A stretch of DNA of 9,712 nt, taken from the NCBI GenBank assembly GCA_002171315.2, contig NHFS02000030.1, positions 1-9,712 of the forward strand. Direction: 5' to 3'. Positions within the stretch are counted from its first letter, which is position 1. The number at the start of each line of letters is the position of its first letter. The position numbers and the translations under genes are program-made. The notes beneath the pieces were generated by a model. The model had not been told where the DNA came from. It made no database searches and saw only the letters and a program-made list of their open reading frames with translations. Shown piece after piece: positions 1 through 5,206 of this stretch. This stretch comes from Euryarchaeota archaeon TMED117. Its GTDB lineage: Archaea > Thermoplasmatota > Poseidoniia > Poseidoniales > Poseidoniaceae.

Positions 1-995
1 AGATCTCCAAGGCCGGCAAAGCCGCCCCCTTCTTCCTCTTCTTCCTCTTCTTCTTCTGCCTCGGCTGGGGCATCAGACGCACTTTCAACGACGGCAGCAG
101 CTTCGGTTGCTGCTGAAGCAGCAGCACCGAGCATTGCGACCAATTCGTCGTCAAGGGCGGAGGAGTCTAGAGAGCCTGCAATACCAACGGCACTGCGTTG
201 GGCTCTTCCAATCAAGTGAGGCAGGGTTTCAGCGGTTGCAATCGCTGCCTCAAGTGCAACAGCAAGCGCTTCTCCGCTTGCTTTAGCGAGTAATGTTGGC
301 ATGGTTTGTGATGTAATCCATGTGATGTTGCATGCGAGGTTGAATCCGCCTGCAGCCATTCCAATCAAGTCCTGTCCGAACTGCTCGTAATCGATATCGA
401 GTGTCGATGGTGAGAAAACAACACCATCTTCGTAGGTTCCACAAAGACGTAGACCTGTAACAATTGGCTTGATTCCGATTTGTCCAAGGAGCATACCAAG
501 ATCGCCTTCAAAGACTTCTCCAGCCTTGAGAGCAACGTGGTCCTTCTGAATGTGGACGGATCCGCCCATAATTTTAGCAGGAATTCCGACGGTGTTCAAT
601 TCACCAACAATTGGACCAGGTGGCATACCTGTGTCTTGCTTTTCGACAATAATGTCTTCAGTAGCAACGTCACCAGGCTTAGCAGCACGACCTGCTTCTG
701 TTTTCTTGAGTTCTGAAAAGACCTCAAAGGAATTGTAGTCTGCTGTAGAGACCAGAGCAGGTTGAACTGCTCCATCAAAAAGTTCTTCGAGAACTGAGAG
801 GTCTTTACCAGCTTGTTCCCAGGCAATACGCATCAATTGCTTCTTTGCGACACGAATTTTCATGTTGCTTCGTAGATTATTGCGCATTCCGATCATTGAA
901 TCAGCAGGAACGCCGTGAATATCGATAACAGCGAGTGTTTCACCATTGTTGATAACTTCGAGAAGGTCGGTGACAGTGTCACGCTTCCAACTCAT
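1..995 (-). CDS. rplJ (rpl10/P0): Ribosomal protein L10 / acidic protein P0 (3' end cut by window)
   Basis: Large-subunit stalk protein. L10/P0 binds 23S rRNA at the stalk base and carries L12 dimers that recruit translational GTPases. I translated the minus strand from the ATG at 995: it opens MSWKRDTVTDLL and continues through the typical N-terminal L10 block (VIDIHGVPADSM, then MRNNLRSNMKIRVAKKQLMR at residues 37-56). An archaeal/eukaryotic-type insertion and helical C-terminal region follow, then an Ala-rich hinge, a run of nine Glu, and the tail GGGFAGLGDL. That acidic tail plus hydrophobic end is the factor-binding signature of archaeal and eukaryal stalk proteins. About 331 codons are present and only the last one or two appear missing. 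It starts 11 bases after the L1 stop, with a weak AAAGG element, so it is probably translated after L1 in one operon. L12 is expected just beyond position 1. Identification is very secure. Confidence 0.96.
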   Translation of the reverse strand, partial: MSWKRDTVTDLLEVINNGETLAVIDIHGVPADSMIGMRNNLRSNMKIRVAKKQLMRIAWEQAGKDLSVLEELFDGAVQPALVSTADYNSFEVFSELKKTEAGRAAKPGDVATEDIIVEKQDTGMPPGPIVGELNTVGIPAKIMGGSVHIQKDHVALKAGEVFEGDLGMLLGQIGIKPIVTGLRLCGTYEDGVVFSPSTLDIDYEQFGQDLIGMAAGGFNLACNITWITSQTMPTLLAKASGEALAVALEAAIATAETLPHLIGRAQRSAVGIAGSLDSSALDDELVAMLGAAASAATEAAAVVESASDAPAEAEEEEEEEEEGGGFAGLGD

Positions 996-1006
996 AACCT
1001 TTGGAA

Positions 1007-1651
1007 TCACAGTTCCACCTCCACTCGAGTTGCAGGACCCATTGTCGTCTTGATGAAGAGGGAACGGATGTTTCCTGCTCCTCGCTCGAGACGGCCAATA
1101 ACACGGTTGTAAACTTCCATAGCGTTAGCAAAGAGTTCTTCTTGTGATTGGCCAACGGTTCCAATACTTGTATGGAAGGTCATTTTATCTCCAGACTTAA
1201 CAACAACAGTCGTTTTCAAACCTGTTGCGATAACGGCTGGATCAAGTGTTGGAGGAACTGGACGTGGCATTTTTCCTCGTGGACCGAGAACAGTACCAAG
1301 GTATCGTCCAATGAGCCCCATGTGTGGAACTTCTGAAAGGAAGAAATCGAATTGGTTTCCGATCTTCTTTGCACGACCTTTGTTTCCACCAAGTTCTTCA
1401 ATTTCTGGAGGAGTAATAACGTGGATGCCAGCATCACGGGCACGAGTTGCTGCTTCACCAGCAGCGAACATTGCGATTCGAACATCCCGTCCACGGCCAG
1501 AAGGAAGACGAACTTCTTCCTTGATACGGTTAGTTGGGTTCTTCAAATCGACATCCTTGATAGTAAATTGGATGTCCATTGATTCAACGAATTTACGCTC
1601 AGGAGCGTTTTCGATGGCTTCTTTGATGGCATTGTTGATGTTTTCTTCCAT
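1007..1651 (-). CDS. rplA (rpl1): Ribosomal protein L1
   Basis: Protein of the mobile L1 stalk at the ribosomal E site, which helps release deacylated tRNA; L1 is also a known translational repressor of its own operon in bacteria and methanogens. The 214-residue length is normal for archaeal L1. Diagnostic stretches are MGLIGRYLGTVLGPRGKMPR (residues 111-130), the rRNA-binding core VRLPSGRGRDVRIAMFA (47-63) and the C-terminal KTTMGPATRVEVEL (201-214). The ATG at 1651 is supported by a GAGGTGA Shine-Dalgarno element six bases upstream. It lies 57 bases downstream of L11 and 11 bases upstream of L10, which is the standard archaeal L11-L1-L10 order. Nothing in it appears missing or mutated. Confidence 0.98.
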   Translation of the reverse strand: MEENINNAIKEAIENAPERKFVESMDIQFTIKDVDLKNPTNRIKEEVRLPSGRGRDVRIAMFAAGEAATRARDAGIHVITPPEIEELGGNKGRAKKIGNQFDFFLSEVPHMGLIGRYLGTVLGPRGKMPRPVPPTLDPAVIATGLKTTVVVKSGDKMTFHTSIGTVGQSQEELFANAMEVYNRVIGRLERGAGNIRSLFIKTTMGPATRVEVEL

Positions 1652-1657
1652 AGTATC

Positions 1658-1664
1658 TCACCTC
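1658..1664 (-). promoter_or_regulatory. Ribosome binding site of L1
   Basis: On the minus strand this reads GAGGTGA, a close match to the anti-Shine-Dalgarno complement, ending six bases before the L1 ATG. A second identical heptamer lies 24 bases upstream inside a small hairpin. Confidence 0.8.
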
Positions 1665-1674
1665 TGCAGTCGAC

Positions 1675-1688
1675 GAGGCTTTCACCTC
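1675..1688 (-). promoter_or_regulatory. Small GNRA hairpin in the L11-L1 intercistronic spacer
   Basis: On the minus-strand transcript, GAGGU-GAAA-GCCUC can fold into a five-pair stem (last pair G-U) closed by a GAAA tetraloop. The stem contains an extra copy of the GAGGTGA Shine-Dalgarno heptamer that has no start codon at a usable distance. It sits 23 bases upstream of the L1 ATG. Autoregulation by L1 binding to its mRNA is known in methanogens, but whether this hairpin takes part is only a guess; it could be chance. Confidence 0.35.
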
Positions 1689-1708
1689 TCCTGCGGTTCG
1701 TGATTTGT

Positions 1709-1990
1709 TCAGTTAAATCGCTCGTCCCATTCTCCTTTGCTAATGATTTCGAGGGCTTCAACTGCCCAATGACCGTCGATTTTGACACGCATGGAGACAC
1801 AAGTTCCGATGATTTCTCGGGTTTGTGCCTTCAGGTCAGCTCCGGTCAAGTGGCCGAGACCTGCTTTCTCACGAGCAACTTCCATTGCTTTTTCGAGAGG
1901 CAAATCTTCGACAGCGGCGTCGAGACTACCATTGCACTTTTGGACTCCCAGGGCTTTGATTATCAGCTTTGAGGTCCATGGCTTTGGCAT
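1709..1990 (-). CDS. rplK (rpl11): Ribosomal protein L11, C-terminal domain only
   Basis: L11 sits at the base of the ribosomal stalk. Its C-terminal domain binds the GTPase-associated region of 23S rRNA, while its N-terminal domain contacts elongation factors and the L10 stalk. This 93-residue protein matches only the C-terminal domain. PWTSKLIIKALG (residues 4-15) corresponds to the family segment PPTTxLIKKELG that begins that domain, and LKAQTREIIGTCVSMRVKIDG (53-73) corresponds to the conserved L11 GTCVSM region. Archaeal L11 is normally about 160 residues, so roughly 70 N-terminal residues, including the GPPLGPALG-type loop, are absent. The ATG at 1990 has AAGGAG eight bases upstream, and an in-frame TAG lies about 33 bases upstream, so the ORF cannot be extended. 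None of the three upstream frames shows N-terminal domain sequence before the divergent gene. The operon position (first, before L1 and L10) supports the identity. True domain loss, a split gene or a genomic rearrangement are all possible. Confidence 0.88.
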   Translation of the reverse strand: MPKPWTSKLIIKALGVQKCNGSLDAAVEDLPLEKAMEVAREKAGLGHLTGADLKAQTREIIGTCVSMRVKIDGHWAVEALEIISKGEWDERFN

Positions 1991-1998
1991 TCTTACAA

Positions 1999-2004
1999 CT
2001 CCTT
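1999..2004 (-). promoter_or_regulatory. Ribosome binding site of the short L11
   Basis: The minus strand reads AAGGAG, eight bases before the ATG at 1990. It supports translation starting at the L11 domain boundary and not further upstream. Confidence 0.7.
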
Positions 2005-2040
2005 CCTTACGAACGTAGGCAACCTAGCGACAAAACTCCC

Positions 2041-2050
2041 CTATTTAATC
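2041..2050 (-). promoter_or_regulatory. Putative TATA box of the ribosomal operon
   Basis: The minus strand reads GATTAAATAG, an AT-rich element in an otherwise GC-rich stretch, centred about 55 bases upstream of the L11 ATG. A start site about 25 bases downstream would give a leader of roughly 30 bases that still contains the AAGGAG site. The upstream BRE is not obvious, and the nearby AT-rich stretch at 2121-2131 is an alternative. Confidence 0.4.
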
Positions 2051-2102
2051 GCGCCGCGTCGAATACCAGTCTGTGAATGTTCGGATTTTCCTTGTTTTGT
2101 GT

Positions 2103-2116
2103 CAAAACGATATACC
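2103..2116 (+). promoter_or_regulatory. Putative BRE/TATA promoter of the surface-protein operon
   Basis: CAAAAC followed by GATATACC resembles an archaeal BRE plus TATA box. It lies about 39 bases (TATA centre) before the ATG at 2152, so a short leader of about 10-15 bases with the GGGAG at 2143-2147 is predicted. The same layout (CGAAAC then GGATATAC) occurs upstream of the peroxiredoxin gene. An alternative AT-rich element is ATTAATAT at 2123-2130. Confidence 0.45.
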
Positions 2117-2151
2117 ACTTCTATTAATATGTAAACCGATTTGGGAGAAAT

Positions 2152-4362
2152 ATGTCCCGTCTAACGAGAATCGCAAGTGTCCTCATGGTTGCCATGTTGT
2201 TTATGATGATCCCTTCGATTGATGCCAACTCATCTGGTAAAGTTGGCTCAACAAACGGCTGTAATTGCCACAACACTGATGCCATGATCGTACCGTCGAT
2301 TACTGGATTGCCTAGTTCCTATAGCCCAGGCACAACCTATACTCTCACATGGTCGTCAAGTAGCATGTCAGCAAATGGCCAAGGTGGATTTAATCTCGAC
2401 GCATCTGCGGGGACATGGTCGAATCTTGGTGCTCGGGTTAAAGCGGTTAATGGTGAGCTTACGCACAGCAATGATGGGGCTCGTTCATGGGGCGCTGATT
2501 GGACTGCCCCTGCAGTAGGAACTGGTGATGTCACATTCAACATCGCAGTCTTATTTTCAAATGCAAATAATGGGAATACGGGCGATAATTGGGGCACGAA
2601 CCAAGTCGCTGTTCCCGAAGGAGCCCCTCCACCAAATACTCCTCCAACCGTTTCCAATGTCGCATTAACGCCTAACGGAGACGTTACAACTGCTCAATCC
2701 TTTACTGTTAGTTACACATTTTTTGATAACGATGGCGATCAAGAAGGTCCATCTCAGATCCGTTGGTTCATCGACGGAAACCCTGCACCTGCTCATAATG
2801 ATGCAAAGACAATTACTGGTTCCTCCACATCTATTGGAGAAGTTTGGACCGTAGAAGTCACACCGCATGATGGTACAGAACTCGGACCAATAGCACAGTG
2901 CCCAGATTCTGCTACAATCGTCGATGGCGATTCAGATAATGATGGCACTCCTGATGGGCAAGATGCATTCCCGAATGATCCTAGTGAAACCACCGATACT
3001 GACAACGATGGTACAGGAGACAATGCTGACGCATTCCCAACGGACCCAAGTGAAACGACAGATACTGACGGTGATGGCACTGGCGACAACGCTGATGCAT
3101 TCCCAAGCGATCCTAGCGAAACCGCAGATACTGACAGTGATGGTACTGGCGATAATGCTGACGCATTCCCAAGTGACCCTACCGAAACGACAGATACTGA
3201 CGGTGATGGTACTGGCGACAATGCTGATGCATTCCCAAGCGATCCTAGCGAAACCGCAGATACTGACAACGATGGCACTGGTGACAATGCTGATGCTTTC
3301 CCAAGCGATCCTACTGAAACCACAGATACTGACAACGATGGCACTGGTGACAATGCAGATGTATTCCCCGATGACCCGAATGAGACCGTAGACTCTGACA
3401 ATGATGGTGTTGGAGATAATGGAGATTGGGCTCCAAATGATCCTACTGAAACTGCAGACACTGATGGTGATAATGTTGGTGATAATGCTGACGTGTTTCC
3501 TACTGATGCAAGTGAATCGAGTGATGCTGACCAAGATATGATTGGAGATAATGCAGATACAGATGATGACAACGATGGTTTGTTGGATACTGAAGAAGCA
3601 ACAATCGGTACAGACCCATTCGATGAAGACACCGATGGTGATGAAGTCAACGATAAGGAAGATGCTTTACCACTCGATGCAAGTGAAACTCTTGACTTTG
3701 ATCAGGATGGTACTGGAGACAACGCTGATACTGATGACGATAACGATGGGCTTAGTGACATGGATGAACTGACCAAGGGCACAGATCGTTTCGATACTGA
3801 TTCTGATGATGATGGCGTGATGGATGGTACTGACGCATTCCCAATGGATGCAACTGAAACTACTGATTCAGATAGCGATGGTGTTGGCGACAATACTGAT
3901 GCGTTCCCGAATGATGGAAACGAAACGCTCGATAGCGATTCAGATGGTGTCGGAAACAATGCAGATGCATTCCCAAACGATCCTGATGAAACAATGGATA
4001 GTGATGGAAATGGTGTCGGTGACAATGAACAAAAGGCTCAGGAAGAGGAAGATGCTGCTCAGATGCAGTTGATGATTATCATCGGTGTTGGACTGGTCCT
4101 TGTTGTTGTTGGAGCAGTTCTCTTTATGCGACGCAAGGGTGGAGAAGAACCTGCAGCAAAGGAAGCCGTTTCATTGCCAGCGGTCGACCCACTCGCAACC
4201 TCTCAACCATTGTATCCTACTCAAACCCCTCAGCCAGTTCAGCCTGTTGTTGCAGAACCAACCGTTGAAAATCAGTGGACTGATGAAGCTGGCCACACAT
4301 GGCGAAAAATGAGTGATGGTTCGAGCTTTTGGTGGAACGGAAACGATTGGCAAAAGGTGTAG
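2152..4362 (+). CDS. Secreted, membrane-anchored Reeler-like/TSP3-repeat protein
   Basis: A 736-residue cell-surface protein of unknown exact role. In order: a signal peptide (residues 1-25, likely cut after SIDA); a domain about 30-155 resembling the bacterial choice-of-anchor V/Reeler group, with NGCNCHN (35-41), YSPGTTYTL (57-64) and GDVTFNIAVLFSNANNGNTG (125-144); an Ig-like domain about 162-250 (TPPTVSNV..., FDNDGDQEGPSQIRWFIDG); Asp-rich thrombospondin type 3-like repeats about 258-625, each DxDxDGxGDNADAFPxDPxET, which are Ca2+-binding in known families; a membrane helix (639-659) followed by RRK, which puts the tail inside; a Pro/Gln linker; and a Trp-rich C-terminal module (706-736) with WTDEAGHTW and SFWWNGNDWQ. 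GGGAG precedes the ATG by four bases. The ABC gene follows after 45 bases, so co-transcription is likely. The domain calls are from motif recall only; a structural, adhesive or Ca2+-dependent envelope role is inference. Confidence 0.85.
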   Translation: MSRLTRIASVLMVAMLFMMIPSIDANSSGKVGSTNGCNCHNTDAMIVPSITGLPSSYSPGTTYTLTWSSSSMSANGQGGFNLDASAGTWSNLGARVKAVNGELTHSNDGARSWGADWTAPAVGTGDVTFNIAVLFSNANNGNTGDNWGTNQVAVPEGAPPPNTPPTVSNVALTPNGDVTTAQSFTVSYTFFDNDGDQEGPSQIRWFIDGNPAPAHNDAKTITGSSTSIGEVWTVEVTPHDGTELGPIAQCPDSATIVDGDSDNDGTPDGQDAFPNDPSETTDTDNDGTGDNADAFPTDPSETTDTDGDGTGDNADAFPSDPSETADTDSDGTGDNADAFPSDPTETTDTDGDGTGDNADAFPSDPSETADTDNDGTGDNADAFPSDPTETTDTDNDGTGDNADVFPDDPNETVDSDNDGVGDNGDWAPNDPTETADTDGDNVGDNADVFPTDASESSDADQDMIGDNADTDDDNDGLLDTEEATIGTDPFDEDTDGDEVNDKEDALPLDASETLDFDQDGTGDNADTDDDNDGLSDMDELTKGTDRFDTDSDDDGVMDGTDAFPMDATETTDSDSDGVGDNTDAFPNDGNETLDSDSDGVGNNADAFPNDPDETMDSDGNGVGDNEQKAQEEEDAAQMQLMIIIGVGLVLVVVGAVLFMRRKGGEEPAAKEAVSLPAVDPLATSQPLYPTQTPQPVQPVVAEPTVENQWTDEAGHTWRKMSDGSSFWWNGNDWQKV
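2995..3522 (+). repeat. 66-bp tandem repeats encoding 22-residue Asp repeats
   Basis: Eight consecutive 66-bp units begin at 2995, 3061, 3127, 3193, 3259, 3325, 3391 and 3457, coding for D-T/S-D-x-D-G-T/V-G-D-N-A-D-A-F-P-x-D-P-x-E-T-x. Units 3061 and 3193 differ at only two of 66 bases, both synonymous. The endings alternate SETA/TETT, so the array looks built from a 132-bp dimer. More diverged copies flank it (from about 2929, and 3523-4026), including two 57-residue composite blocks starting near residues 461 and 518. Confidence 0.92.
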
Positions 4363-4407
4363 ACTTCCCAGAGAACATCTAAAAAACTCCTTCACGAGGA
4401 TGGGAGC

Positions 4408-5202
4408 ATGGCCATTATACAACTCGAGGGTTTGAGCCGACATTACGGTGAAGATGAAACACTTGTCAAAGCATTAGATGAGGTCTCAATCAGTATTGAA
4501 CAAGGAGAAATCGTCGCTCTACTTGGCCCATCAGGTTCAGGAAAGACCACGCTATTGAACACAATTGCAGCTCTTGATGTTCCTACAAACGGGACTTACC
4601 TGTTTAACGAGGAGGAAGTTCCGCTTGGACATGTTGAGAAGATGACAACATTCCGAAGAGAGAATATTGGATATATCTTCCAATTTTTCAATCTTTTAGG
4701 AGATCTAACTGCACTTGAAAATGTCCTTCTTGTTCAAGATTTATCGGGTTCAAGAGATAAGAAAAAGGCTCTTGGTTTGCTTGAAGCGGTTGGTCTAGAT
4801 GGTCTTGAAAACAGATTCCCTTCTCAAATGTCAGGTGGGCAGCGACAACGTGTTGCAATTGCTCGGGCACTTGCTAAGAGCCCACGTGTAATTCTTGGAG
4901 ATGAATTAACAGGCAATCTTGATACTGAAACTTCAACAATGGTCATGGAAGCCCTGATCAAGGCTTGCAGAAAAGAAAAGATGACGACTATTTTTGTCAC
5001 CCATGACCAGTCATTAACTCGGTTTGCTACTCGAATTATTCGACTCGATAGCGGAAAGGTTGTCGATGACGAAAAAGGCGGATTGAAGAGTATCGTTAAC
5101 ACAACAAAATTTGTTGCTGAATCAGTTGTTGAGGAAGCAGTTGGTGGAGCAAAGAAAATTGGCTCAAAAATAAAGGACATTGCAAAATCAATCGTGGAGT
5201 GA
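4408..5202 (+). CDS. ABC transporter ATP-binding protein, LolD/MacB type
   Basis: The cytoplasmic ATPase that drives an FtsX-type permease. All nucleotide-binding motifs are visible in the 264 residues: Walker A GPSGSGKTT (40-48), Q-loop Gln92 (FQFFNLL), signature MSGGQRQR (141-148), Walker B VILGDE (161-166), D-loop NLD (170-172) and switch His199 (VTHD). The family hallmark after Walker B is usually DEPTGNLD; here it is DELTGNLD, with Leu for Pro. The last about 33 residues (231-264) form a Lys/Val/Ala-rich, probably amphipathic helical extension that typical LolD proteins of about 225-235 residues lack. The ATG at 4408 has GAGGA seven bases upstream. The stop is followed after four bases by the permease start, so the two are translationally coupled partners. 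In known members such pairs extrude lipoproteins, peptides or macrolides or act mechanically; the substrate here is unknown. Confidence 0.95.
   Translation: MAIIQLEGLSRHYGEDETLVKALDEVSISIEQGEIVALLGPSGSGKTTLLNTIAALDVPTNGTYLFNEEEVPLGHVEKMTTFRRENIGYIFQFFNLLGDLTALENVLLVQDLSGSRDKKKALGLLEAVGLDGLENRFPSQMSGGQRQRVAIARALAKSPRVILGDELTGNLDTETSTMVMEALIKACRKEKMTTIFVTHDQSLTRFATRIIRLDSGKVVDDEKGGLKSIVNTTKFVAESVVEEAVGGAKKIGSKIKDIAKSIVE
5196..5202 (+). promoter_or_regulatory. Ribosome binding site that decides the permease start
   Basis: GGAGTGA overlaps the stop codon of the ATPase gene and ends four bases before a GTG at 5207. This favours GTG 5207 over the in-frame TTG at 5180, which lies inside the ATPase gene and would add nine hydrophilic residues. 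Confidence 0.65.
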
Positions 5203-5206
5203 TTGT

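Noticed and set aside
30..58. Purine/pyrimidine tract at the left edge
   Set aside because: It is the run of Glu codons in the L10 acidic tail and needs no other explanation.
480..826. Small open frames on both strands within L10 and L1 (for example 480-716, 596-826, 1311-1703)
   Set aside because: They overlap well-identified ribosomal genes in other frames and show no recognisable protein features.
2995..3522. Regularly spaced repeats that might suggest a CRISPR array
   Set aside because: The 66-bp period is fully coding, with no unique spacers; it is a tandem protein repeat.
2793..3650. Long antisense open frame of 285 codons (and other long frames at 2924-3391 and 2932-3534) across the repeat region
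   Set aside because: The 66-bp repeat is a multiple of three, so a stop-free unit stays open in every frame. The antisense product is low-complexity Ser/Val/Leu repeats mirroring the Asp repeats and has no supporting start signals.
5180..5206. Upstream TTG start for the permease
   Set aside because: It lies inside the ATPase gene with only a weak AAAGGA upstream; GTG 5207 has GGAGTGA at good spacing and begins right at the membrane-proximal basic segment.
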